The translations under genes were made by a program, and so were the position numbers. DNA of 64,000 nucleotides from Eutrigla gurnardus (Eukaryota; Chordata; Actinopteri; Perciformes; Triglidae), in NCBI GenBank assembly GCA_963514095.1, contig OY741265.1:28308790-28372789 (forward strand). The letters are read 5' to 3'. Below the pieces are notes generated by a model. The model was not told the DNA's origin, did not search any database, and saw nothing but the letters and a program-made list of their open reading frames with translations. Shown piece by piece: positions 12,638 to 24,526 of this stretch (positions are counted from its first letter, which is position 1; each line of letters begins with the position of its first letter).

Positions 12638-14340
12638 CCTCTCATGGTTTCATATGTTCTCTGTGTTCAGGCTGATTCAGTGGATATGAAGCTGGTCTTG
12701 GTCCTGTTTGCTAGCTGTGTGTTGGCTTTTAACAGCATCGCTTCAATCAGTAAAGACATGGTGACTTCAAAGAAACAACTTTTTTTCTCGGCCCTCTGTG
12801 TTCAGTCTACCCATCTAATTTTCTCTTTCTTCCTCATTCCATTTCCAACTTGTCAACTTCTGCTCCTCCTCTTCTTTTTGACCTCTCTCTCCTCTCCTTG
12901 CTTCCTCCATCACATCATCGTCTCCCAGAGTGAAAATAAGAGAGGTTAACTGGAGCATGTCAACTCCAGAAAGGCAAACACTCAACATGAGAGAGAGAGG
13001 AAAATAGAGATAATTAAGCTAAAGCATGTCCGCTGCAATTTCTTGCTGTTTGTACGTTAAGACTGCCTGCCAACCACATAATCATCCCCATAGGTGTCCT
13101 CATACTATGGAGGGTATCAGAGCAAAGAACGAAATAATTGACATTGAAAGGGAAAAGAGATCATTAAGTTCTGTTGACATGGTCTTGTGCTTCACAGCGT
13201 TGAGCCGTGGCTGAGCTGATGTGAATACTCATAGATATCATCCGATATTTAGAGAGAATGCCAAAAACAAGCATTACAAACATCCAATACTATTTTAACA
13301 CGATGCTTAAGTCATAATACAATATTATCGGGATACTTATGAGATAACATTTTATTTTGGTTCATCTCATTTGTTTCATTGCCGCTAAATGCGTTTGTTT
13401 GTCAGTCAAGCAGAGTGGACTGAAGAAGTAGCTGTTAGCATTAGGTTAACCAGTAACTTATATTTGATATGCAAAATATCGCAATAGTTTGTAGAATATA
13501 GTTTAGAAAGTATGGAATATCAAATCATTCCTTGATCATTCTTAGTGATGCAAAATGCATTTCCATTCAAAAAGTTAAAAGTAATTTGGAAAGTGGATGG
13601 TTTTGTTCTCTCCACAGCTCTTCATCTTGAGCTTAACCAACCATTAGGAAGTGAGGCGGAGCGTTTAACCAGAATGAAAACATGAGCCATGAATCAAAGA
13701 GTTTCCAGTGGGGGTCACGCTGTGTTAGCTTATTGTTTATGGATTAATTGTTAGTATAGAAAGTCAAGTCTGCTGAGAGAGGCAGACCTTAATGGGAACA
13801 GTGTTTGTTCTATCCTTCAGTTATTCAAATAATATGTGTTATAAATCTGGATTCTAAATGTTTATTAATTGTATTTTTTCTGTCTGTCACTCAGCTCACG
13901 CGGAGGTGAAGTGAACTGAAGTGAAAAAGATATTTAAAATAAATAAAATCACGCTGAATCAAGTGTTTCTGAAGGTGTTTTAGAGGCAGAATGTCAGAAG
14001 TCCTTTAGATTAAAGGATCAGTGAACTGTCGGCCTGCTTGTGATAAGGTGTTTCTATGGCAATGGATTGAACAGCTGAATCTACCTGTGAGGGAAAGATT
14101 GTGTTTATGGCTAGGAGCGACTGATGGTACGAGATAGGACCTCGAGTCTCAAAGAGACGTGTTGTGTTGGTTCAAGACTGAAAGAAGACCGTTGTGCCGT
14201 GGTTTGGTAGGTAAACGTCTGGTTCAGACAGTCCACTAACATAGTTGGTTGGTTGTTTCCATCCCATCAGTTAGCTGCTCAGATCTGTGGGTAAATGTAA
14301 CTTTAGGCCTGTTGTATTTTTGTGCTATCTGACCCCACAG

Positions 14341-14417
14341 ACGATCACACCAGAGTCCGACTGCAGCTGCTGGACGGAGACCCTCACTCCGACTACATCA
14401 ACGCCAACTACATAGAC
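14341..14417 (+). CDS. ptprt: receptor PTP exon A: start of D1 catalytic domain
   Basis: The acceptor CCCCACAG is followed by AC of a split Tyr codon, then 25 codons reading DHTRVRLQLLDGDPHSDYIN and ANYID. The donor is GTGAGTG. This is the YDHxRVxL...SDYINANYID block at the front of the D1 phosphatase fold, which includes residues lining the phosphotyrosine pocket. The LLDGDPHSDY spelling and a plain NYID/GYHRP junction point to PTPRT rather than PTPRM or PTPRK. The exon is 77 bp, entering in phase 1 and leaving in phase 0. The gene symbol rests on remembered paralogue differences. A duplicated teleost paralogue cannot be excluded. Confidence 0.88.
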
Positions 14418-16222
14418 GTGAGTGTTTACACACACACACACACACACAGAGAGAGCTTGGTACCCTAATACCTGTGATGGACTGGAGAGTAAAAATCATC
14501 TTCATCATCATCATACAAATTAAGTTATTATATTGTCACAGTTGCATTCTTTGCCACGTCTCTTTACCTTAATCTTACCCTCCAATTAACTTATAAGGAC
14601 GTATAAACCAGAACGATAAAACCCTCCAATTTTTACTTCTTCTATTATTATTTTTTGTTGTTGTTGTATTTGTAGAAGTGTATAAAGTATATATTTGTGA
14701 GTGTGTGTGTGTGTACGCGTTTGTGTGTGTGGGTGTGTTATATAATCAGTTGAATTTCTATTATTTGGATTTCCCTCCTCATTCTTCTTCTCTCCTCTCT
14801 TTAATCTCTCACAGCTGACTCTTATAATATTAGTTGTAATGGTTTTGGTGCACAATTTATATTTTCAATCAGTCTCCACTGATTTTTCTTCCTGAAACAG
14901 AAACAGCAGAGATAAGCCAGCGTGGTCTCAATGACGATACGAAAGTGATGAATGTTTTCATCTCTGTCTTAGGGACACGTTGGGGACAAGAGGGAGACAA
15001 TCATTGGAGGGAAAATTAAAATCCCCCCTATTATTTAATGTGATGTTTATTCTCACAACGACCTTCAATTATGCTTCTCTGAGGAGGGGACGGATTAAAG
15101 AAGAAAAAGAGTGGGAGGAGGTTAATCAGCTGATTCATTGGCTGTTAGCAGCGGTTACCAGCCTCATAGATAACAGACCTGCTAGAAGGTTGTCATCTAT
15201 TCAATCATTGATCATCGATCATTGATGCGAAGACAAGGAGACGACTCTAGTCATTATGACGGGAGGAAGTCAGCTGACGTCGTTTGAAGAGAAATACAGC
15301 CAATGTAAAGAGAAAGTCTGTGTGGCTAGATGGCTCAAACAAACACAGGACGTTCACAGGAATGTTAAAATTAACTCATGAATGCAACATGTATAACAAC
15401 TTTATCACTTACTTATTTTAATCTAACTTAAGATATTTTTGTATTTATATTTTGTCTCAATTCCCAACATTTAGTGTGTTTCAACCATATTCCCAGCCTG
15501 AAGCATGAGATTGGCATTGATAACAACTGATAACGGTCATCTAATGGGCTTATTACATAGAATGGGGGTGAGGGAGGGGAATTTAAAAATGGGAGAAAAG
15601 GGGAGAATAAATGATGGAAGAGGGAGGAAAAGATGGATTGACATAGTTATGGAAGCAGGCAGAGAAACCATTATCTAGAAATGAAAGAAGTAAAATGGTA
15701 CTAAGTCCCACAGCTGGACATTAACAGTATCGTAGTAGCAAAGACGAGGATAGTGCAAAAACAACAGGCATCTGTAAAAATGTTTTAAAAAAGTAGGTAT
15801 ATGGTAAATATATAGAAATTGTAAAAAGAAATACAATACAAACATAATGTTATATTATATACAGAGTGCATGTCGTAAAGTACAGTTACAGTAAAGGGAA
15901 TTAAGCTCAAACAACACGTCGACAAAGGTGTGGCACCATTTTGAATAACCAAACGTGAATATTTAAATGATATTTAAATAGATTTTAAATAACTAAGCTA
16001 GAAAATGAGACAAATGAGGAGTAGGACAACAGATGGGAGAAGGTAAAGAAAAATAATCATAAAACATAAAAAATAAAAATAAAGACAAGACGAATGTGGA
16101 AAAGGAATGAATAACATCATAAAAATAGAGAAATTAGACAGTCTGGAAGGAAAAAAAGAGATGGCGATGATGAAAGCATGCAGAGATTTCATTTTTATGC
16201 TTCTCTTGTTTTTGTCTCACAG
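14418..16222 (+). other. ptprt: intron A-B
   Basis: An 1,805-bp intron with a short CA/GA run right after the donor (14,428-14,456), a GT run near 14,699-14,738, and AT-rich DNA. No transposon was recognised. Confidence 0.8.
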
Positions 16223-16259
16223 GGCTACCACAGACCCAGACATTACATCGCCACACAAG
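16223..16259 (+). CDS. ptprt: receptor PTP exon B (37-bp micro-exon of D1)
   Basis: Between acceptor TTTGTCTCACAG and donor GTAATT, 37 bp encode GYHRPRHYIATQ plus the first base of the next Gly codon. GYHRPRHYIATQGP is the PTP motif that leads into the central sheet of D1. The exon is 37 bp, in phase 0 and out phase 1. It is followed within 22 bp by a long GT-rich array. Confidence 0.9.
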
Positions 16260-16280
16260 GTAATTAAACTGACGGGAGAC

Positions 16281-16306
16281 ACTGTGTGTGTGCATGTGTG
16301 TGTGTG

Positions 16307-16358
<52 letters not shown>

Positions 16359-16376
16359 TGAGTGTGTGTGTGTGTA
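16281..16376. repeat. (GT)n microsatellite
   Basis: A GT array with GCAT and GAGT interruptions begins about 20 nt after the exon B donor. Confidence 0.9.
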
Positions 16377-16515
16377 GCAGCCACCTGGTAAACGTCGTCC
16401 TTTCTGTCTAGAAGGCTATTACCACAACCTCCTAAATCTAAACCGTCGTATAAAATACCCCTGACAAATTTAAGACCCCATTACCTCAAAACCCAGAACC
16501 ACTATCTGGGATTGA

Positions 16516-16621
<106 letters not shown>

Positions 16622-16771
16622 CCCCACATCCATGTGTGTCTTGTTTCTGTGTGTGATTTTGTAAGTCTGTCCTGTCACTATTTTTACATGACGTTGGAAC
16701 AAAGGTGTTTTTATAAATGTATACACCTGAATGCATGTTTGTACACAGTGTGTATGTATATATAATGTACA

Positions 16772-16794
16772 TGTGTGTGTGTGTGTGTGTGTGT
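16772..16794 (+). repeat. (TG)n replacing the polypyrimidine tract of exon C
   Basis: Twenty-three nt of TG repeat run directly into CAG, the acceptor of exon C. No conventional pyrimidine tract lies between. A further (GT)10 is at 16,921-16,940, about 25 nt after the exon C donor. Confidence 0.9.
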
Positions 16795-16797
16795 CAG

Positions 16798-16895
16798 GGC
16801 CCATGCAGGAGACAGTGAGGGATTTCTGGAGGATGGTTTGGCAGGAAAACTCGGCTTCTATCGTCATGGTTACCAACCTGGTGGAGGTTGGAAGG
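16798..16895 (+). CDS. ptprt: receptor PTP exon C of D1
   Basis: The acceptor GTGTGTGTCAG is followed by two bases finishing Gly, then 32 codons reading PMQETVRDFWRMVWQENSAS and IVMVTNLVEVGR, with donor GTGAGT. This is the conserved GPMxxTxxDFWRMxWQ core of D1 and the strand before the substrate loop. The 98-bp exon enters in phase 1 and leaves in phase 0, so skipping it would shift the frame and remove catalytic activity. It is flanked by UG-repeat RNA on both sides. Confidence 0.93.
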
Positions 16896-17447
16896 GTGAG
16901 TTCATCATCAAGATTACTACGTGTGTGTGTGTGTGTGTGTTTGCATGCAATTACAGAATGAATACATTTATTGTACACATTGTTATAGTTTTTCATGTTA
17001 ATTGCATGTACATTACAATCAGAATCACTCAAATCAACAAATAATCAAGTTCTTTATTATAGCAGATTTACAAAAGTGATGCAAGTGTTGCATATTCAAG
17101 GCAAGTTTATCAAATGATTCTGTTATTCATGTATACTAAGGTCAGAAACATGGAAGAGTGTTACACATGGAAATAAAACAGGAGTAGAAGGAACATTCCC
17201 TTTCTGATCAACGTAGCAGGATGGTTAGTGGCCATTTTTACATGTACCGTTGTAGTGGTACATGTAAAAGTAACATTACACAAAGAGTAACATTACACAA
17301 AGAGACAGAGTAAATTAATTTAATGCTTCATCCACACATCACACCATAGGAAACAATATTGATATTGTTAGATGAGAGACAGCTTTGATACCATCATTTC
17401 GTGTGACAAGTTAACAATCACATTAAAGCAATGCAATTGCCAAGCTA

Positions 17448-17695
17448 GCTGGCTAACTAGCGTACACTGTCATTCTTTAATGATGGTTGCAGAAAATGAG
17501 CTGATGAACAGCAACAGAGCTGAGTCTAACGTTCCCTCTACCAGAAGAACAATATACCTAGTGAACTAGATGCCTAGCTAACTAGATACCTAACTAACTA
17601 GCCAGACATTTGTCTCTGGAAAAGGACAAGATACTTGGCTAACTAGCTAACAATTTACCTAGCTAACTAGCTTCTTAGCTAACTAGCCAGAAATA
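17448..17695. repeat. degenerate CTAGCTAACTAG repeats
   Basis: Scattered short units such as TAGCTAACTAGATACCTAAC recur through this stretch. A similar block lies at 28,755-28,880 in the E-F intron. They are low-complexity tandem remnants without coding content. Confidence 0.6.
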
Positions 17696-17904
17696 CGTCT
17701 ACATAACAACTAACAACGATCACCATTTCTTTTTTACTAGTCACATGACCAGTGAAAACAGTTCAATCAAAGAACAGTCTGTTCTACTCATGTTCATGCA
17801 TCTTTGGAGAGAGCAAAACTTTGACCTTTTACTGAGACACTGAAATATGTTTTCATTTACACATTTACTGAAAGAGCAAGCTTTTTCCACACCTGTAGGA
17901 TGAC

Positions 17905-17965
17905 AGGTGTACTTATTGTAAGTCGCTTTGGACAAAAGCATCTGCTAAATGCCCTAAATCTGAAT
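17905..17965 (+). mobile_element. L2-type 3' tail fragment
   Basis: TTATTGTAAGTCGCTTTGGA followed by CAAAAGCATCTGCTAAATG matches the tail of the L2 copy that ends at 3,795. Only the tail is present, so this is a severely 5'-truncated L2 or an L2-dependent SINE. Confidence 0.8.
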
Positions 17966-18942
17966 GTAGGTGTGACAATATAGAACAAAAAGACTGCTGA
18001 CCGTATCTCCTTCACATGCATTCAGAGATACTAAATGACAATTCCGTCCATAGAATACCATCTAAGTTCTATGTAACCGAAACTGTTGTGAAATATTTCT
18101 AAATGAAAACTACATGCACGTAAATAACCAGCTTAGTTTAAGAAGACCGTTCTGCAGGTAATGGTACAGCATTTTACTGTTGGTGTTAATCTGTGTATTC
18201 GTGCAGCAGGTCTGAGTCTAACCTTTTCACTTTTAAAAACTCTTATTAGTGATACAAGATGCTGTGTGGGTCCTCTATGTACTTCTGTAAAGCTGATTAG
18301 AAACCTGGTTCTTGGTATGCAGCACACGGCCAAAAACATCTATCTGAGGATTCTCTAATCCTCTACCCTGATTATGGAAAGTGTGTGTCATTTACACTCC
18401 TTTTGAGGAATCAGCTTCCTAGTGGAAGCCGACCGTAACCCAGTTAGTGAACACCGTGTGGAGAAGGAATCAGTGAGTGTTGGTGGTGGAGGGGATGAAG
18501 ATCCTGAAGTCTCTGTGCTGATATAAGTCACACGGCGAGGAACATTTCTGAAAATGTGATGTTGTTGTGGAAATCTCACAAAAACACACAAAACATTTGA
18601 ACAATAATGAAGCTTTGAACCACATGTTTACACCAGTCCATCGCCGTCGGTTAACTAAACTATAAATTGCAACATAACAGTAACAAAAGCCTGGCGATGC
18701 TTTCCACAACTCCAAACCAGATGTTGTCTTATAAAATCACATCCTGCGGCGTTGTGTTTCCTTTAGTGAAAGCTGTTCCATGAATTTTAATTTACGTCTC
18801 TTAAGTAGCCATTTAATGTCTGATTCATGTTTTGATGGCGAACATGTTGTTGCTTCATCCCACTCTGCTTTTGCTCATCATCTCATAGTGATGTACTACA
18901 GGTATTTAACTTCCTTATATGGATGTACATTTTGTTTTCCAG

Positions 18943-19059
18943 GTGAAGTGTGTGCGTTACTGGCCGGATGAGATGGAGGTTTACGGAGACATCAAGGTGA
19001 CCCTGATAGAAACTGAACCACTGGCTGAATACGTCATCAGGACATTCACCGTCCAGAAG
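18943..19059 (+). CDS. ptprt: receptor PTP exon D of D1
   Basis: The acceptor TTTGTTTTCCAG and donor GTAAAC bound 39 codons: VKCVRYWPDEMEVYGDIKV, TLIETEPLAEYVIRTFTVQK. This is the D1 segment that begins with the VKCxxYWPD strand and runs through the central beta sheet toward the WPD loop. The VKCVRYWPD and FTVQK spellings again fit PTPRT. It is 117 bp and phase 0 at both ends, so it could be skipped without a frameshift. Confidence 0.93.
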
Positions 19060-20804
19060 GTAAACTAGAAAATCATCGACATCAAACAACATAAGACTTA
19101 TGATGTGTTTACACCAAACATGAAGCAAATGGCTCTTTTATAACATACAGAGGAAATGTGTGTCTGTGGTCCAGCAGAGCTCTAGAATAGTAGCTCATAC
19201 CAGACTATGTGGAGAAATCAAACACTGTCTGTGGTCCAAACAACAAGGTCGCTGTCGTATTTATGTCTAGATGACCCCATTTGGAGTGTTGATGGAGAAG
19301 CTACAATGTTAACATAGGCTAGCACTCATCAATCCAGACTCCATTCAGAAAACAAGCATTTTAAAAGTAGTTAGCTTGTCGTCTTGCAGACAGACCTCAC
19401 GAAGCATGACTTCAGACTCTTTACTGATTATGTAGTTATTTCAGCATTCATGTTATTTGTTTATTCTTATTAAATCACAGCTAAATAGTTTATTTTGGGT
19501 TCATCCAGCTGTAGTAAACCAGCTGATGATTGTCTTGTTGCTGAAATTCAACCGAGCACCTCTGGATGATGTTATGAACTCAGATAGGACGGTGTTTGGT
19601 TTGTTTATGTAGAAAGCAGCAATAGTGGTGATTTCAGCCATGATGGATGAAACATGGTGGTAAGCCCCGCCTCCTCTACAGTTGCCAATGACACCAATTA
19701 ACAAAAATGATCCTGTGTTCAAACTAGCAAGTAACACAAGGTAAAAATTCCCTTCCCGTTTGATGTGAACACTCCTTTAGATTATGAATATTCTATGGTG
19801 ATTATCCACAAATACAAACAGAAAAAGCCTGTAAAAATAGTAAATACATATAAAAATGGCCCAGCAAGATGCCACTTCTACAAACAGTTTAATAAGGCAT
19901 TAGGATTGAAGTGATTTCCACAAAATGATGCAGCTTTTGATTTTCTTTGTCATTTATATGATGTCGTACCACCACACAGAATATGAATGCTGTGATGTTA
20001 CTGATGGCCTCTATGTTTTCTACCAATAAAACCTGTTTCACCATCACAGCAAGTGTACTGGGGATTTGAAGCGTTGCTCGCTTGTCTCTCTGTCTAAGAC
20101 GAGGCTTGAAAGCAGCGTTATCAGTCAGGAGGGATTAGAGAGGAGAACAAATGAGAACAAGTGGAATAATGTTCCATCATTGTTGTGATGATGTTCTCTC
20201 AGTAAATGGAGAAATGGTTGAAACGCACTTAACAATAAGACAAAAAGGCTCTGATCCAAATCTCTGATTTTACAGACTACTTAGTTGACATTGTGTTGTT
20301 TTATTCTCTGTGTTGTATCCATTTTTCTCTGTATTTACCCATTTTACTTTCTACTTAACTCTACTTTACGTATTACGTTCATGACCTTCATTAAAAATGC
20401 ATCAAAGTTAACAGTGATGCAAAATAATTATTCAAATCATGTAAAATACATACACATAACTAAAGTGTTTCTCCTTCCTGTTGCCCTGTGTTTTCTCTCC
20501 TTCTTTACCTCCATCTGTCTCTCTCTATTTATTTCCTCCTTCCCCTTGTGAAAAAGCAGCTTATGAAAACGAGGTTTCAAGTCATCGCTGTCAGCTCGTT
20601 TAGCAAGCCATTAATCCACCACCTCTGTGTGTGTGTGTGTGTGCGTGTGTGTGTGTGCAGCTCCTCTAAAATTCAAAGGAAAGCTGACTTTGAAATGCCT
20701 GTCATTTTTCAGTGTGCATTAAAACGTTCTAATACACACACGGTACCAAATCCTCCATCTTTAAACTACAGTAGTTCAGTGAGTGAAGAGCAAAGGAAGA
20801 GGAC

Positions 20805-20805
<1 letters not shown>

Positions 20806-20867
<62 letters not shown>
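20806..20867. repeat. (GA)n microsatellite
   Basis: A GA array of about 30 units. A GT run lies about 150 bp upstream (20,628-20,659). Confidence 0.95.
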
Positions 20868-20869
<2 letters not shown>

Positions 20870-21359
20870 CAGGTTCTGCACCTACAGAGCTTTAATTGCA
20901 GGAAATACTGAGAACAGCTTCTTAATGAAAAGGTTTATTAATGTCACGTCCAAGGAGATTAACTCAATGCTAAGTAAAAGACGAGGACACAGTGAGACTC
21001 AAAGACAAAGATGAAAAGAGACAGATCACAAGAAACAATCATGTATGAGTGTCAGAATCAGTCAAACTATGGAAGTAAATCCAAAAGGTGTTTATTTGTT
21101 AAATATTCTGGAAACCTTCACAGTTTCATGGTAGATCATCAGTCACATAATTTAGTCTGTTGGTTTCATACTGAGAGACAGGAACTGACCATTTTTATTG
21201 TCACTTTCTGTCGACATTAGGTTTCAGGAACAATCCCAACTCATTCATCCCCTAAATCTCCTAAACACAGGCCATAAGGCAAGGCAATTTATTCATTTAA
21301 GGTATGGGGTGGCAGCATTTTGTCCAAGACAAATCTCCCTTGGGACAAATAAATCTTTA

Positions 21360-23248
21360 GTTTAGACAACAAAACCAACGTTAGGTTTAGACAACAAAAC
21401 CAACGTTAGGTTTAAACAACAAAACCAATGTTAAGTTTAGACAACAAAACCAACGTTAGGTTTAGACAACAAAACCAACGTTAGGTTTAGACAACAAAAC
21501 CAACGTTGGGTTTAGACAACAAAACCAACGTTAGGTTTAGACAACAAAACCAACGTTAGGTTTAGAGAACAAAAACCAACGTTAGGTCTAGACAACAAAA
21601 CCTACATTAGGTTTAAACAACAAAACCAATGTTAGGTTTAGACATAAAAACCAACGTTAGGTCTAGACAACACAACCGACGTTAGGTTTAGACAACAAAA
21701 CCAACGTTAGGTTTAGACAACAAAACCAACGTTAGGTCTAGACAACAAAACCGACGTTAGGTTTAGAGAACAATAAACAATGTTAGGTTTAGACAACAAA
21801 ACCGACGTAAGTTTAGACAACAAAACCAACGTTAGGTTTAGACAACAAAACCAACGTTAGATTTAGACAACAAAACCAACGTTAGGTCTAGACAACACAA
21901 CCGACGTTAGGTTTAGACAACAAAACCGTTAGGATTAGACAACAAAACCGACGTTAGGTTTAGACAACAAAACCAACGTTAGGTTTAGACAACAAAACCA
22001 ACGTTAGGTTTAGACAACCAAACCAACGTTAGGTCTAGACAACACAACCAACGTTAGGTTTAGACAACAAAACCAACGTTAGGTCTAGACAACAAAACCA
22101 ACATTAGGTTTAAACAACAAAACCAACGTTAGGTTTAGACAACAAAACCAACGTTAGGTCTAGACAACAAAACCGACGTTAGGTTTAGACAACAAAACCA
22201 ACGTTAGGTCTAGACAACAAAACCAACATTAGGTTTAAACAACAAAACCAACGTTAGGTTTAGACAACAAAACCAACGTTAGGTCTAGACAACAAAACCG
22301 ACGTTAGGTTTAGACAACAAAACCAACGTTAGGTTTAGATAACAAAACCAACGTTAGGTCTAGACAACACAACCGACGTTAGGTTTAGACAACAAAACCA
22401 TTAGGATTAGACCACATAACCGACGTTAGGTTTAGACAACAAAACCAACGTTAGGTCTAGACAACACAACCGACGTTAGGTTTAGACAACAAAATTCAAC
22501 GTTAGGATTAGACAACAAAACCAACATTAGGTTTAAACAACAAAACCAACGTTTGGTTTAGACAACAAAATTCAACGTTAGGATTAGACAACAAAACCGA
22601 TGTAAGTTTAGACAACAAAACCAACGTTAGGTTTAGACAACAAAACCAACGTTAGGTCTAGACAACAAAACCAACATTAGGTTCAAACAACAAAACCAAC
22701 GTTAGGTCTAGACAACAAAATTCAACGTTAGGATTAGACAACAAAACCAACATTAGGTTTAAACAACAAAACCAACGTTAAGTTTAGACAACAAAACCAA
22801 TGTTAAGTTTAGACAACAAAACCAACGTTAGGTTTAGACAACAAAACCAACGTTGGGTTTAGACAACAAAACCAACGTTAGGTTTAGACAACAAAACCAA
22901 CGTTAGGTTTAGAGAACAATAAACAATGTTAGGTTTAGACAACAAAACCGACGTAAGTTTAGACAACAAAACCAACGTTAGGTTTAGACAACAAAACCAA
23001 CGTTAGATTTAGACAACAAAACCAACGTTAGGTCTAGACAACACAACCGACGTTAGGTTTAGACAACAAAACCAACGTTAGATTTAGACAACAAAACCAA
23101 CGTTAGGTCTAGACAACACAACCGACGTTAGGTTTAGACAACAAAACCGTTAGGATTAGACAACAAAACCGACGTTAGGTTTAGACAACAAAACCAACGT
23201 TAGGTTTAGACAACAAAACCAACGTTAGGTTTAGACAACAAAACCAAA
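21360..23248 (+). repeat. 25-bp minisatellite array 2, + orientation, about 75 units
   Basis: The largest array, nearly 1.9 kb of 25-bp units. Variants include GGTCTAGAC, CACAACCGACG, ACATTAGG, AACAATAAACAATG and short units lacking parts (CCGTTAGGATTAG). Ordered strings of variants recur: the AGAGAACAATAAACAATG unit and its followers at 21,761 reappear at 22,907, so the array grew in part by block duplication. A scrap resembling a LINE tail (AAGGCAAGGCAATTTATT, 21,277-21,294) lies just upstream. Confidence 0.97.
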
Positions 23249-24120
23249 GTAAATCAAATTATTTTCTTGAACTGATTTTATTCAGATCCTGTTCAATTCT
23301 TTCCTCAATCTGAAACCAGTTTAACCGAGAACTTTAAATCTCGTTTGAGACGTTTGAAAGATTTTACTAAACACAGTTTCTCAGTATTTACTGGACTTAT
23401 TTTACACCATGGACTTCATCCAAAACATGAATCCAGTCTATGGCACTCAGATCTGAAGAAACCAAACAAACAATCAGACTGCGGACTCAGCAGTGTACAC
23501 AAAGCTACAGGACAACAAACACGGCTAGGTGGATCAGCACTGATAGGACAGATGGACTGGAGGAACCCCCCCTTGAAGTGGGTCTGTTTACAAGGCCTGA
23601 AATTCTGTCAGACCCATACAGTGTAACTGAAAACAGAGACAACCTGTCTTCAGTTGACTGGAGTGGACCCACCATACTACTGGGTAGGTTAATATCTGTA
23701 ACAACACCTTCAATCAAATCTCTAGTCCAGTGATTTTAATTGATCTGAAGCTTCACAGACACTTCCAGACAGGAGAGTGAGGAGCAGCCACAAAAAACAG
23801 AAACAACTCAGTTTTAAGTCTTAGCAATTATTTCCCACTCTTCAGCTCCTGAATGTCATGATCACATTCATTCTTCACTCTTTGAGGTTGTTAAGGAAAC
23901 TTAATGCATTCTTCCTCTCCTGCAAGGCTTGAAATCGTTCTTTCTTGAAATACATAAGCTGTCAGATGGATGGATGGAAACAGAGATGCACAAAGAGAAC
24001 ACGGATTCAACACACAATTCAAAGAGAAGCTGTTCAAGAGAAAATCAATAAAACTTATTCAAACTCAATACAAATATGTGTGTATAACTCTAGAATTGCT
24101 CATATGAAAGCAACCTCTGT

Positions 24121-24526
24121 CTTGGTTTTGTTGTTTAAACCTAACGTTGGTTTTGTTGTCTCAACCTAACCTTGGTTTTGTCTAAACCTAACGTTGGTTT
24201 TGTTGTCTAAACCTAATGTTGGTTTTGTTGTCTAAACCTAACATTGGTTTTGTTGTCTAAACCTAACGTTGGTTTTGTTGTTTAAACCTAACGTTGGTTT
24301 TGTTGTCTCAACCTAACCTTGGTTTTGTCTAAACCTAACGTTGGTTTTGTCTAAACCTAACGTTGGTGTTGTTGTCTAAACCTAACGTTGGTTTTGTTGT
24401 CTAAACCTAACGTTGGTTTTGTTGTTTAAACCTAACATTGGTTTTGCTGTCTAAACCTAACGTTGGATTTGTTGTTTAAACCTAACATTGGTTTTGCTGT
24501 CTAAACCTAACGTTGGATTTGTTGCC
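24121..24526 (-). repeat. 25-bp minisatellite array 3, - orientation, about 16 units
   Basis: The reverse complement of the same unit (CCTAACGTTGGTTTTGTT core) is tandemly repeated. Some units are shortened (GTTTTGTCTAAACC). It lies in the same intron as the large + array and can base-pair with it in RNA. Confidence 0.95.

Larger units (their letters stand above)
1..14340 (+). other. ptprt: upstream intron of the phosphatase gene (partial)
   Basis: No exon was recognised before 14,341. The first recognised exon starts with two bases of a split Tyr codon, so an upstream exon must exist, probably before the window. I looked for the juxtamembrane/wedge exon that normally carries an NRYGN-type motif and did not find it. 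The stretch holds the repeats listed separately. The parts 1-1,797, 4,446-6,724, 8,040-9,110, 10,085-12,140 and 12,640-14,340 are otherwise AT-rich DNA in which I see nothing but short microsatellites. It could alternatively hide short alternative exons that I cannot recognise by eye. Confidence 0.6.
16896..18942 (+). other. ptprt: intron C-D
   Basis: A 2,047-bp intron containing (GT)10 near its 5' end, a CTAACTAGCTA-rich stretch (17,448-17,695) and an L2-type tail (17,905-17,965). The rest shows nothing notable. Confidence 0.8.

Noticed and set aside
12644..12949. ORF with a signal-peptide-like stretch (MKLVLVLFASCVLAFNS)
   Set aside because: It sits inside the intron next to a minisatellite, has no homology that I recognise, no exon context, and ends in low-complexity Leu/Phe/Ser. 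A chance hydrophobic ORF is more likely.
21360..23248. CRISPR-like appearance of regularly spaced repeats
   Set aside because: The 25-bp units are directly tandem with no unique spacers, and the DNA is vertebrate. It is a minisatellite.
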